Assembly (NCBI RefSeq): GCF_016482685.1
Contig: NZ_JACYHF010000009.1
Span: 1-64,000, forward strand
Source: Streptomyces sp. DSM 110735
GTDB lineage: Bacteria; Actinomycetota; Actinomycetes; Streptomycetales; Streptomycetaceae
Length of the DNA: 64,000 nt
Direction of reading: 5' to 3'
Positions 17,175 through 24,853 of this stretch are shown here, in pieces. Under the pieces are notes generated by a model. That model did no database searches. It worked only from the letters and a program-made list of their open reading frames with translations, and had not been told where the DNA came from. The position numbers and the translations under genes were made by a program. How positions within the stretch are numbered: the first letter of the stretch is position 1; the number at the start of each line of letters is the position of its first letter.

Positions 17175-17792
17175 TCAGCGGGGGAGGTGCGGGGCGACGG
17201 GCGCGGAGTTCGCGAGAACGAGCTGGAGCAGAGCGGCGTCGTGGGGACGCAGCCAGTACGACGCCTCACCGAGGTCCACGGCCGCGGTGTACCCCATACG
17301 GGCCTGGACGCCGTTCTGCTGCTCCCGCTCCGGACGTACGACCACCGCGCTCCGAAGCTGGACCGGCTGGTCGACAGCACCCTTCCCCCGCTTGCGCCAG
17401 GCCACCCGGACCGCGCCGTCCGCCGACTGGTCGAGCAGCAGATACCCGAGCGTCTGACTCCCGTCGCGCATCCCGTACGCGAGCATGCTGAGCCGCACCC
17501 CGCGCCGCAGCCGCTCGGCATCCGCCCGCACGGTGCGGGAGGGCCCCCTCCCCAGCCTGATCGCCAGCTTCGCCCCCCACCCCCGGTACAGCGCACAGGT
17601 CGCCTGCGCCCCTCGCGGAGCCGGGAAGAAGGACGGCGGAAACAGGGCCTGGACCAGCGGGACGAGCACGAAGAAGGCGAACACCATCCCCAGCAGCCCG
17701 AGCATCATCCCGCCCTCCGCCAGACCACCGAAGAACAGACCGAGGGTTATGGCCATCACGACCACGAACTGCATGAGAAGACGGACGTTCAC
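17175..17792 (-). CDS. Hypothetical membrane protein
   Basis: 205 residues. Two N-terminal membrane helices (MNVRLLMQFVVVMAITLGLFFGGLA; MMLGLLGMVFAFFVLVPLVQALF) precede a soluble cytoplasmic domain rich in basic and beta-forming segments (TLGYLLLDQSADGAVRVAWRKRG, AVDLGEASYWLRPHDAALLQLVLAN). I do not recognise a family or catalytic motif. Ends 7 nt from the convergent FG-GAP gene. The coding bias and clean N-terminus make it a real gene. Confidence 0.75.
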   Translation of the reverse strand: MNVRLLMQFVVVMAITLGLFFGGLAEGGMMLGLLGMVFAFFVLVPLVQALFPPSFFPAPRGAQATCALYRGWGAKLAIRLGRGPSRTVRADAERLRRGVRLSMLAYGMRDGSQTLGYLLLDQSADGAVRVAWRKRGKGAVDQPVQLRSAVVVRPEREQQNGVQARMGYTAAVDLGEASYWLRPHDAALLQLVLANSAPVAPHLPR

Positions 17793-18021
17793 GTTTCTAC
17801 CGGCACGCTTTCTGTTCCCGACGGGCGACGCGGCAGGCTATCCGCCCCCAGCGCGAGTTGACCATGGAATCCCGGGCCCGGGACCGTGATCAATACGCAC
17901 CCTTTACCTGAGACCCCCGTGACCTGACCGGTCCTCAAAAAATCTTGGTTGAGCGTACAACCACACAACTCCTCCACGAGTCATACATGCGCACTCCACA
18001 CTCGTAACCCTCGGGGGACCC

Positions 18022-18642
18022 ATGGACCAGCAGTACCCGCAGCAGCCTCAGCCGCCTCAGCAGCCCAACTGGAACGGCCCGCAGCAGCCCGGCCAGCCGC
18101 CGACCGGATGGGCCGGTCCCGGCCCGCAGCAGCAGTGGGGCGTCCCGCCGCAGCCGCCGAAGAAGTCGAGCGCGGGGAAGATCGTCGGCTTCGGCTGTCT
18201 CGGCGTGGTGGGTCTGGTGGTCATCCTCGGCATCGCCGGAGCGGCGATGAGCGGCGGCGACTCAAGCGACAGCGGCGGCAAGGACAAGACGATCGCCGCG
18301 CCGAAGGCGGAAGCACCCAAGAAGGCCGAGAAGCCGGCCGAAAAGCCCGCCGAGCAGACCAAGTCACAGGCCGACCAGTTCAAGGCGTGCGTCGCCAAGA
18401 CCGGCACCCCCACCGAGAAGGCCGCAGTCAAGCACGTCACCAAGGTGACCGGCACCGACAAGCGCAACGACCTCCTCGACAGCGCCGAGGTCTACACCGA
18501 CTTCACCGGCGGCTTCATGAGCGCCAACGCAGGCGACGCCAAACTCATCGCCAGCGCCTTCACCTCCTGCTACAAGTCCGACAACGGCCTCGTCACGGTC
18601 TACGGCTCGGACGGCGACATGATCTCGAACGCCAACTACTGA
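18022..18642 (+). CDS. Hypothetical membrane protein with Gln/Pro-rich N-terminus
   Basis: 206 residues. The cytoplasmic N-terminus (1-50) is a Gln/Pro repeat (MDQQYPQQPQPPQQPNWNG), then one membrane helix (GKIVGFGCLGVVGLVVILGIAGAAM), a Lys/Ala/Glu linker (KAEAPKKAEKPAEKPAEQTK) and an extracellular C-terminal domain (DQFKACVAKTGTPTEKAAVKHVTKVTGTDKRNDLLDSAEVYTDF) with two cysteines that could pair. This layout is common in Streptomyces proteins of unknown function. GGGGG precedes the ATG by 7 nt. It is the last gene before the tRNA-Arg island. Confidence 0.8.
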   Translation: MDQQYPQQPQPPQQPNWNGPQQPGQPPTGWAGPGPQQQWGVPPQPPKKSSAGKIVGFGCLGVVGLVVILGIAGAAMSGGDSSDSGGKDKTIAAPKAEAPKKAEKPAEKPAEQTKSQADQFKACVAKTGTPTEKAAVKHVTKVTGTDKRNDLLDSAEVYTDFTGGFMSANAGDAKLIASAFTSCYKSDNGLVTVYGSDGDMISNANY

Positions 18643-18670
18643 CCCACGCGGACCGCTGGAACACCGAAAA

Positions 18671-18700
18671 GCCCCCGTCCAGATGGAACGGGGGCCTTTC
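18671..18700 (+). terminator. Rho-independent-like terminator
   Basis: Perfect 8-bp stem GCCCCCGT (18671-18678)/ACGGGGGC (18688-18695), 9-nt loop, followed by CTTTC; lies 28 nt after the preceding stop codon. Confidence 0.8.
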
Positions 18701-18705
18701 GTCTG

Positions 18706-18746
18706 GTGCCCCCGGCAGGATTCGAACCTGCGACACCCGCTTTAGG
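18706..18746. repeat. attL-type direct repeat (orphan 3' half of tRNA-Arg)
   Basis: Identical over 41 bp to 22438-22478. It corresponds on the minus strand to the tRNA 3' end, T arm and 3' anticodon arm; the sequence after 18746 diverges completely, so no tRNA can fold here. Confidence 0.9.
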
Positions 18747-19493
18747 CGTTTCCCTGGGCGGGGCTGTGACCTGCAGGACTGTCGAGCGTAGAGTAGTTGA
18801 GCTGCGAAAACGCCCTCTGTTGTTCTCGGGTGTTCACGGGCTTCCCGGCCTCATGTGTGCTGAATGCCCATGGTGGTGGTGTGCGGGTTCGACCGGAGGT
18901 TTGCTCCAGTGTTGGGAAGCGGCCACCGGCCGTCGGCGGCATGCGCGCGGCTGCTTTTGGAGGGCCATTCAACCCTGCGGTGGGCGGGCCTCGGACGGGC
19001 CCGTAGGACCGCTCACCGCTTCCATGGGAGCCGTCACCGGCCGCGCCGGTCCAGCCAACCGGGCAGAGGACCCGGCACGCCCCGCACGATCAACCAACCG
19101 ACCACTGCCGTCCCGCAGTCGGGCCATCACGCGGCGCATGTACCGCACTCCTGTCGTCCTCCCGTCACTCTGCTGGCCGACACGCCAGTGCCACCACTGC
19201 GGGGCCCCGGTCCAGTGGCGACCCGCCGCCGCTTCCGTACGGGTAGCCAATTGCAGCAGGTACCTGTCCGCCGGGCGTCAGCGGCACTCGACCACCTTTG
19301 GGGGACTGGGCATCCAAGCGGCTGCCCGCACACGTCCGCGTGTGCTTTAGGGCGGCTTGGCTGTGGCTCAGTGGCCCACACCTGACCCGTGACGCGCATA
19401 TTGCAGAGAAAGTTTCACTCTCGTGAGCTCTTCTGCAGATTTTTTTACCTCTAGAGAGTAACTAACTCTGCGAGAGTGTGGAACTATCTCTGT
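18747..19493. other. Non-coding left arm of the island
   Basis: About 750 bp without a convincing gene: the open frames here have no family resemblance, ribosome sites or codon bias. It holds one copy (18830-18853) of a short repeat also found near the right end at 22045-22069. From 19400 the sequence turns A+T-rich and contains the palindromes that form the abiE promoter. Confidence 0.6.
19432..19477 (+). promoter_or_regulatory. A+T-rich abiE promoter with small palindromes
   Basis: TCTGCAGA (19432-19439), CTCTAGAG (19449-19456) and ACTCT-GCG-AGAGT (19465-19477) precede the abiEi start, and the stretch around them is unusually A+T-rich for this genome. AbiEi antitoxins are known to bind inverted repeats in their own promoter, so these are candidate autoregulatory sites. 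Confidence 0.5.
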
Positions 19494-20681
19494 ATGGACC
19501 GTGCGGAGCAGATGGCTGCTCTCTCCGGAGCCGCCGCAGATCAATGGGGCCTGGTGACGGCCGCGCAAGCCAAGGGGCTGGGCGTTAACGGCGTGCAGTT
19601 GTCGCGGCTGACGGAGGCCGGCCTTCTGTCGAGCGTGGGCCGCGGCGTCTACCTGCTGACCGCAGTGGGCGTACCGTCCCACCTGGATATGAAGGTCGCC
19701 TGGCTACGCTTGCAGCCCAAGCAGTTCCTCTGGGAGCGGCCCGTCGGCGACCCGGACTCCGGTGTCGTCTCGCACGCCTCCGCCTGCCAACTGCTGGACC
19801 TCGGAGACATCCCCGCCCCAGAGGTAGAGATCAGTGTCCCGCGTCGGCGGACTACGACCGAACCGTTCGTGCGCCTGCGTACCGCGCAGGTCGGGACAAC
19901 AGAGATCACCACAGTTGACGGCCTGCCCGTCACCACGGCCGTGCGTACCATCACCGACCTGCTGCATGCCGGGGTCGACGGCGGACACATCGGCGGAGTC
20001 ATCGCGGACGCCGAGCGCCGCGGCCTGATCACTGTGGACGACCTGTCAGAACGGGCTCAACCATTCTCTCGGAAGTACGGTTTGAAAGTTGACGCCTCCG
20101 GATACGACCTGATCGACCACCTCGTCGCACAGGCTGGTGAGAGTCTGCGCCGTCAGGAAGTCGACCGGGCAAGCCGGGAAGGGTTCGATCAAGCCGTCCA
20201 GCTCCTGGCTGAACGCCCCGAACTCATCGAGCTCATGAGGGCGACGCGGGCAGCAGCACGCCAACAACACAACCTGTCGCCCACGGTGCCTGCGCTCAAC
20301 CCTGCGCTTATGGAGTTGATCAGGAAGCTGTCGCAGCCGAACCCTGCGTCGATGGAGTCGATTCGGAAGTTGACACGGCCGGACCCGGCGATCCGCGCCG
20401 CGATGCGGAAGACGATGCCGAATCCTGCGCTCATGGAGTCGATTCGCAAGATGATGCCGGACCCGGGCACGGTGCGTGCCATTCAGCAGGCCGCCGCCCT
20501 CCCACTCGGCATTCTCAAGGCTCCTGAGCGTGCAACCGCCCCTAAGCCGACACCCGAACGCACAAGCCCGTTGTCCGGCCCATCGGAGACAGAAAGCACC
20601 GCCACCTCCGGCGGAGGCTCTCAAGAACCGGATGGCACCAGCAGCCAAGGACCGGAGGGACCTGACATCCAGACGAACTGA
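19494..20681 (+). CDS. AbiEi-type antitoxin / transcriptional regulator, with C-terminal repeat tail
   Basis: 395 residues from ATG 19494 (an in-frame GTG at 19476 would add six residues; neither has a good ribosome site). N-terminal winged helix (residues 5-60: MAALSGAAADQWGLVTAAQAKGLGVNGVQLSRLTEAGLLSSVGRGVYLL) and the AbiEi C-terminal domain (GVVSHASACQLLDLGDIPAPEVEISVPRRR, VDGLPVTTAVRTITDLL). In type IV AbiE systems this protein represses the operon and neutralises the nucleotidyltransferase AbiEii. It is longer than the usual antitoxin: residues 269-333 hold five 13-14-residue repeats of the form NPALMESIRK..P, followed by a Ser/Thr/Pro-rich tail. The toxin gene follows 59 nt later. Confidence 0.85.
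   Translation: MDRAEQMAALSGAAADQWGLVTAAQAKGLGVNGVQLSRLTEAGLLSSVGRGVYLLTAVGVPSHLDMKVAWLRLQPKQFLWERPVGDPDSGVVSHASACQLLDLGDIPAPEVEISVPRRRTTTEPFVRLRTAQVGTTEITTVDGLPVTTAVRTITDLLHAGVDGGHIGGVIADAERRGLITVDDLSERAQPFSRKYGLKVDASGYDLIDHLVAQAGESLRRQEVDRASREGFDQAVQLLAERPELIELMRATRAAARQQHNLSPTVPALNPALMELIRKLSQPNPASMESIRKLTRPDPAIRAAMRKTMPNPALMESIRKMMPDPGTVRAIQQAAALPLGILKAPERATAPKPTPERTSPLSGPSETESTATSGGGSQEPDGTSSQGPEGPDIQTN
20298..20492 (+). repeat. Five 13-14-codon repeats in the AbiEi tail
   Basis: Units read NPALMELIRKLSQP, NPASMESIRKLTRP, DPAIRAAMRKTMP, NPALMESIRKMMP and a last degenerate DPGTVRAIQQ. Each is an amphipathic helix-length segment closed by Pro. Confidence 0.85.
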
Positions 20682-20740
20682 AGTCGATCAACTGGGCGTA
20701 GAGTCTGCGGATCCAAGCCAGCACGCCAGGGGGGCGATCC

Positions 20741-21652
20741 GTGGGCAAGACCTACCAGACTCCGACGGCCTTCAGAACCGCTCTGAACCAGTCCGCCAAG
20801 AAGATGTCCAAGCAGACGGGCATGAACGTCTCCGATCTCATGCGGATCTTCTACTTCAACCGCCTCGCTGCTCGGGTCTTCACCCTGGACCCCGACGGTT
20901 GGCTCATCAAAGGCGGGCAGGCTCTCCTCGTCCGCTACCGGGGCGCAGCCCGCCTCAGCGGCGACATCGATCTACAGGCTGCCCAGCCCGGACTGGCCCC
21001 GGACGAGGCACGAAAGCGCGTCCTGGAAGCCGCCGCCCACGACCTGAGAGACTTCCTCCGCTTCGCCCCCGGCAAATACACGTCGGCGGCCGACCCCACC
21101 CGCGGCGGCTCCCAGCACTTCGAGGTCTTCCTCGGGCCCACCCGCGTCGACAGCGTCAAAGTAGACATCACGGTCCGCCGATCCATCGCTGGCACTCCCG
21201 AAACCCGCCTCCTCGCCTCCGCCGTGGACCTGCCCTGGCCCATCGACTGGCCCACCGTGCGCCTCTACCCCCTCATCGACCACATCGCTGACAAGATCTG
21301 CGCCCTGTACGAACGACACGGCGACGGAAGTTCCAGCCGCTACCGCGACTTGGCCGACCTCCTGCTGATCAGCCAGCAGGAGACGGTTGACGGCCCTACG
21401 GCCTACCAGGCCGTACAGCAAGAAGCCGAACTCCGGCGTCAACGAGGCATTGACCTCGTACTGCCCCAGAACTTCAAGGCTCCCGGAACGGCCTGGCAGG
21501 ACCACTATCCGACTGCTGCGGCACTGGTCATTGGGCTCCAGGGATGCCGCACCTTCCCGGAAGCAACTCAAGCCGCCGAGATCTTCCTCAACCCACTGCT
21601 CGACGGCAGCGTGCAGGGCAACTGGGATCCTTCGAAGGGCGCCTGGCAGTAG
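20741..21652 (+). CDS. AbiEii/AbiGii-type nucleotidyltransferase toxin
   Basis: 303 residues, GTG start preceded by AGGGGGGC. DNA polymerase beta-like nucleotidyltransferase: motif I GG at residues 58-59 (LIKGGQALLVRYRG), catalytic Asp75 and Asp77 in LSGDIDLQ, then DSVKVDITVRR, and downstream Asp184-Lys185 (ADKICALYERH) and Arg202-Asp203 (RYRDLADLLLISQ). All key AbiEii motifs are present, so the toxin looks intact. In the family it transfers nucleotides to RNA targets (tRNA in characterised relatives) and causes growth arrest on phage infection. It pairs with the preceding AbiEi gene as a type IV toxin-antitoxin; the genes are separated by 59 nt rather than overlapping. Confidence 0.88.
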   Translation: MGKTYQTPTAFRTALNQSAKKMSKQTGMNVSDLMRIFYFNRLAARVFTLDPDGWLIKGGQALLVRYRGAARLSGDIDLQAAQPGLAPDEARKRVLEAAAHDLRDFLRFAPGKYTSAADPTRGGSQHFEVFLGPTRVDSVKVDITVRRSIAGTPETRLLASAVDLPWPIDWPTVRLYPLIDHIADKICALYERHGDGSSSRYRDLADLLLISQQETVDGPTAYQAVQQEAELRRQRGIDLVLPQNFKAPGTAWQDHYPTAAALVIGLQGCRTFPEATQAAEIFLNPLLDGSVQGNWDPSKGAWQ

Positions 21653-21981
21653 CGCCCTACGCTGTCCCAAGTATTTGGGGCTTCTTGTACCCCGGCCAGC
21701 TCGACGCGCTAACACGCCTTGATCCGGGCCACCGCCCGCGCCATGGTGCTCGTTCCCGCGTCCGGTGAGCACTCGGCCCGTACGCTTGCGATGGGGCTCG
21801 CAGGTCGATGTGCACCCTCATCGGCGCCCTTGCCGTGAGGAACCATCGCATTGGCGAACTCTCGGAGCTGGTCCGGCTGCCCTTGCTGGCCCACATCCGG
21901 TGCCTGATTGAAGCGTGCTGGACCTAGACGACGCATCCCTTCGACCGTACGCTGACCCGCTGGGTTGGCTTCCGCAGCCGA
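21653..21981. other. Island segment without a recognisable gene
   Basis: About 330 bp after abiEii. Short frames exist on both strands but none has a credible start, ribosome site or family motif; it may hold a decayed gene fragment. Confidence 0.5.
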
Positions 21982-22332
21982 CTACCGCGCCCGGCAGGAA
22001 CGCCGCGAACGCGATTGGGAAAGCTCCCCCTCCGTGATTCGCACGTGTTCACGGGGTCTCCCGGCCTCACATGCCGATGAGTACTGTTCGGTGAAGGCCC
22101 GGATCGCTCGGGGGAATGCGCAGCGAGCGGTCTGAGCGAGGTGCGTGCGTCTTCGCTGAGACCTTCTCGACTCGAGCGGAGTAGCTTCGCCCAGCTCTGC
22201 AAGATCGCCGCCTAGGATCAGATGCCCGTGATAGCCCTGGTATTCGAGCTTGAGAGCGGCCCGCGTCAGCGACTCAAGCCGCTCAACTAGCTTCTCGTGC
22301 GGATGCCTGGCCTGTTCGGCCTTCGCGCACAC
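21982..22332 (-). CDS. Possible small island gene of unknown function
   Basis: 116 codons, ATG 22332 with a G-rich tract about 7 nt upstream. The first 55 residues look protein-like and helical (HEKLVERLESLTRAALKLEYQGYHGHLILGGDLAEL); the second half becomes Arg/Ser-rich and ends SRRSCRAR, which could be out-of-frame read-through after a frameshift. No family recognised. It lies 106 nt from the tRNA end of the island, where an excisionase or integrase is normally expected, but no such motif is visible. Confidence 0.3.
   Translation of the reverse strand: MCAKAEQARHPHEKLVERLESLTRAALKLEYQGYHGHLILGGDLAELGEATPLESRRSQRRRTHLAQTARCAFPRAIRAFTEQYSSACEAGRPREHVRITEGELSQSRSRRSCRAR
22045..22069. repeat. 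Right copy of a short repeat inside the island
   Basis: GTGTTCACGGG followed within 3-4 nt by TCCCGGCCTCA; the same two blocks occur in the same order and orientation at 18830-18853. The copies lie about 85 and 370 bp inside the att repeats. Confidence 0.7.
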
Positions 22333-22437
22333 ATCGCACGGCCCCCCCCGCCTCTGGCCACAGCCGCATCTGCGCTGCGAGTACGAAGGGCCCTTCCGTC
22401 CGATGGACGGAAGGGCCCCCTGACCAGGTGCTTCCCT

Positions 22438-22478
22438 GTGCCCCCGGCAGGATTCGAACCTGCGACACCCGCTTTAGG
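22438..22478. repeat. attR-type direct repeat within tRNA-Arg
   Basis: 41 bp identical to 18706-18746, ending exactly at the anticodon, the usual crossover region of tyrosine integrases that target tRNA genes. Confidence 0.9.
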
Positions 22479-22511
22479 AGAGCGGTGCTCTATCCCCTGA
22501 GCTACGAAGGC
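22439..22511 (-). tRNA. tRNA-Arg(CCT)
   Basis: 73 nt, CCA not encoded. Acceptor stem GCCTTCG pairs with CGGGGGC (two G-U pairs), T arm GCAGG-TTCGAAT-CCTGC, anticodon arm CCGCT-CTCCTAA-AGCGG with anticodon CCT at 22476-22478. Reads AGG codons. Its 3' half is the integration site of the AbiE island; the insertion preserved a full gene at this end. Confidence 0.95.
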
Positions 22512-22714
22512 GGGGCCTTGGGGAGCGGTGGGCTCCGGCAAGGGTGTGGGCGGCCACGTTGTGGCTGCCCATGACAGCGTAGCGGATCGAGGGGTGGGGG
22601 GTGGGGGGAGATCAGGGCGGGATCGGCCGGGTGGATTAACTCGGCCCCCACGCGCGTTGGTTGATCTCGCGCGTCGTTGATCAACGGTCGCCGGGCATCG
22701 AGCGGGGAGTGGAC

Positions 22715-23476
22715 ATGGGCAGGCGGTTCGAGGGCAAGGTCGTCGTCGTCACCGGAGGTGGGGCGGGGATCGGGCGGGCCAGTGCCAGGGGGTTCGCGGG
22801 GGAGGGGGCCAGGGTGGTCGTCGCCGGGCCACGGGGGGAGTCGATCGAGGAGACCGTGGGGATCATCGAGGGCGAGGGCGGGGTCGCCAGTGCCGTGGTC
22901 GCCGATGTGACCCGCGCCGAGGACATGGCGCGGCTCGTGCGGACCACCGTGGAGCGGTACGGCGCGCTGCACATCGCCCACAACAACGCCGGGATCTTCG
23001 GCAAGCCCACTCCCGTGGGGGATCTCGCCCCCGCCGACTGGCAGCACGTGCTCGACGTCAACCTCACCGGGGTGCTGCTCGCGATGCGTGAAGAGGTCGG
23101 TCATATGCGGGCACATGGCGGTGGCGTCATCGTCAACACCGCCTCCAACATCGGCTATCACGGGCGCCGTCCCGGCATGGCCGCCTACGCCGCCTCCAAG
23201 GCGGCGGTCAGCGCGCTCACCAAGGTCGCCGCCCTCGACCACATCGGGGACGGCATCCGGATCAACGCCGTCAGTCCCGGCGCCACCGACACCACCATGT
23301 CGCTGCGGCCGGGGGAGAGCGACGCCGACCGGGCCGCGCGGCTCGCCACCGCCGTACCCGCCGGGCGGGTCGCCTCCACGCGGGAGATCGTCAACGCCGT
23401 GCTCTGGCTCGCGTCGGAGGAGTCGAGCTTCGTCGTCGGGCACGACCTCGTCGTCGACGGCGGCGTCACCGCCTAG
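22715..23476 (+). CDS. SDR-family oxidoreductase
   Basis: 253 residues. Classical short-chain dehydrogenase: cofactor motif TGGGAGIG (13-20), NNAG, catalytic Tyr158 and Lys162 (YAASK), and the C-terminal VGHDLVVDGGVTA. Gly-rich first motif without a basic residue directly after the second strand leaves NAD versus NADP open. ATG 22715 has GGGGAG 6 nt upstream, better than the earlier in-frame codons. The substrate cannot be told; the gene stands alone just outside the island. Confidence 0.92.
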   Translation: MGRRFEGKVVVVTGGGAGIGRASARGFAGEGARVVVAGPRGESIEETVGIIEGEGGVASAVVADVTRAEDMARLVRTTVERYGALHIAHNNAGIFGKPTPVGDLAPADWQHVLDVNLTGVLLAMREEVGHMRAHGGGVIVNTASNIGYHGRRPGMAAYAASKAAVSALTKVAALDHIGDGIRINAVSPGATDTTMSLRPGESDADRAARLATAVPAGRVASTREIVNAVLWLASEESSFVVGHDLVVDGGVTA

Positions 23477-23515
23477 CCGGAGCCAGAAACAGAGTCGGGA
23501 GAACCACAAACCCCC

Positions 23516-24853
23516 TCATCGCCGCCCCAGCGTCTCCGGTACCGCCCCCGCCGCCCCCGTCCCCTCCGGCACCCCCTTCGTCCGCGTCACCCGCACCCGG
23601 TACTTCCCGGACCCGTCCGCGCTGGTGACCTGCACGGTGATCCCGTGTTTGCGGTCCCTGAAGGTCTCGCCGGGGGTGTAGGCGGCGTCGGAGAGTTCCG
23701 CCTGGACGTTGGGGCTGCGGGTGCAGCCGCCGCTGTCGGGGTGGGCGTCGGCGACGGTCACCGGTCCCCGGCCGGTGTCGACGTCGGCGTCCACCTTGTA
23801 GACGAGGACGCCGGGGCGGCACACGTCCTCGTCGTTGCCCCCCTCGGTGCGCAGCTCTAGGGCGTACGCGGTGCTGCCGCCGACGGGGACCAGGATCAGC
23901 TTGCCGCCGCCCTTCTCGTGCAGCGGGGTCAGCGTGTACTCCGTGCTGCCCTTGGCCGTCGCGCAGGCGACCTGGGAGGTGTCGAGCCAGCCGAGCTTCC
24001 ACTTGTGCCAGCCGAGCAGGTCGTTGTTGGCGCCCCAGTCCTCGCTCATGATGTCCCAGTGGCCCACCGAGCTGCCGCCGTCCTGGGTGTAGAGGTCGGG
24101 CAGTCCGAAGGTGTGGCCGTTCTCGTGCGGGAGCACCCGGTAGCCGGTCTTGTCGTAGGTGCCGGAGCCGTCGTCCTGGCGGGAGTAGACGAAGGACGCG
24201 TTGGCGACGGGCGTGCCGTCGGCGACCGGGGCGTCCCCGTTGCCCGCGAAGGTCACGGAGAGCACGGTGTCCAGGGCGGAAGGTCCGGCGTTCGGGGTGA
24301 CCAGGACGTTCAGCAGGTCGTACGAGCGGAAGTCCACCTCGGGATCGGCGGCGGCCACGATGTCGTGGACCAGGTCGCGGTAGCCGGGGTCGAAGGGGGC
24401 GCCGCGTTCTATGCCGTAGTCCTTGAACGGTTTCGGCATCCGCAGCCAGTGGGTGATCGGGGTCTCGGGACGGTAGTCGAGGCGGCCGTACGACGCTCTG
24501 CGGAACCACTCCTGGGTCTGCGGGAAGAACTCGTGGAAGCGGTCGAGCGCGCTGCCCCGGCCCTTGGCGTCGGGGAAGTCGATCATCAAGGTCAGTGCGT
24601 GGACGGTGCCGGTGGAGCGGGAGTAGCCGCCGGTGGTGGGCACGCCCTCCGTCATCTGGACGTCGGTGCCGCCGTGGATCATGCAGGGCGCCAGGGCGGC
24701 GCTGGTGCGGGTGAGACCCGTGGGACCCGCGGAGTGGTGCGCCGTGAGCGGTCCGGACCCGGCCGAGGTGCTGACCGCGAAGGTCAGGACGGTCACGGAG
24801 GCCAGGGCGGCCACACGGCGCGAGCGTATGCGGCGGGGCGACTGCGGCTGCAT
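23516..24853 (-). CDS. Secreted M6-type metalloprotease
   Basis: 445 residues from ATG 24853, chosen for GAGAGG 8 nt upstream. Signal peptide with basic n-region (RRIRSRRVAALASVTVLTFAVSTSAG). The zinc site is HENGHTFGLPD (His243, Glu244, His247), the HExxHxxGxxD form of the immune-inhibitor-A-like M6 family, followed by HWDIMS with the Met-turn region. A beta-rich C-terminal domain (TVADAHPDSGGCTRSPNVQAELSD, GITVQVTSADGSGKYRVRV) follows. Extracellular proteolysis is predicted. It is divergent from a TetR gene across a palindrome-rich 377-bp region. Confidence 0.9.
   Translation of the reverse strand: MQPQSPRRIRSRRVAALASVTVLTFAVSTSAGSGPLTAHHSAGPTGLTRTSAALAPCMIHGGTDVQMTEGVPTTGGYSRSTGTVHALTLMIDFPDAKGRGSALDRFHEFFPQTQEWFRRASYGRLDYRPETPITHWLRMPKPFKDYGIERGAPFDPGYRDLVHDIVAAADPEVDFRSYDLLNVLVTPNAGPSALDTVLSVTFAGNGDAPVADGTPVANASFVYSRQDDGSGTYDKTGYRVLPHENGHTFGLPDLYTQDGGSSVGHWDIMSEDWGANNDLLGWHKWKLGWLDTSQVACATAKGSTEYTLTPLHEKGGGKLILVPVGGSTAYALELRTEGGNDEDVCRPGVLVYKVDADVDTGRGPVTVADAHPDSGGCTRSPNVQAELSDAAYTPGETFRDRKHGITVQVTSADGSGKYRVRVTRTKGVPEGTGAAGAVPETLGRR

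Larger units (their letters stand above)
18706..22478. mobile_element. Genomic island inserted in tRNA-Arg(CCT), carrying an AbiE module
   Basis: A 41-bp direct repeat occurs at 18706-18746 and 22438-22478, exactly 3732 bp apart. The right copy is the 3' half of an intact tRNA-Arg gene from the discriminator base to the anticodon; the left copy is an orphan 3' fragment. This is the attL/attR signature of integrase-mediated insertion with restoration of the tRNA. The interior has lower coding density and less extreme G+C than its flanks and contains AbiEi and AbiEii. No integrase, excisionase or replication gene is recognisable, so it is either a decayed element or one mobilised in trans. Confidence 0.85.

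Noticed and set aside
18706..18778. A second functional tRNA-Arg at the left end of the island
   Set aside because: Only the 3' half matches; the 5' acceptor, D arm and anticodon-arm half are missing.
18797..19399. Several 60-200-codon frames in the left arm of the island
   Set aside because: No codon bias, ribosome site or recognisable domain; they overlap each other on both strands.
21657..21936. Two overlapping minus-strand frames of 75-79 codons after abiEii
   Set aside because: Protein-like stretches are short and in conflicting frames; at best a decayed fragment, not annotated as a gene.
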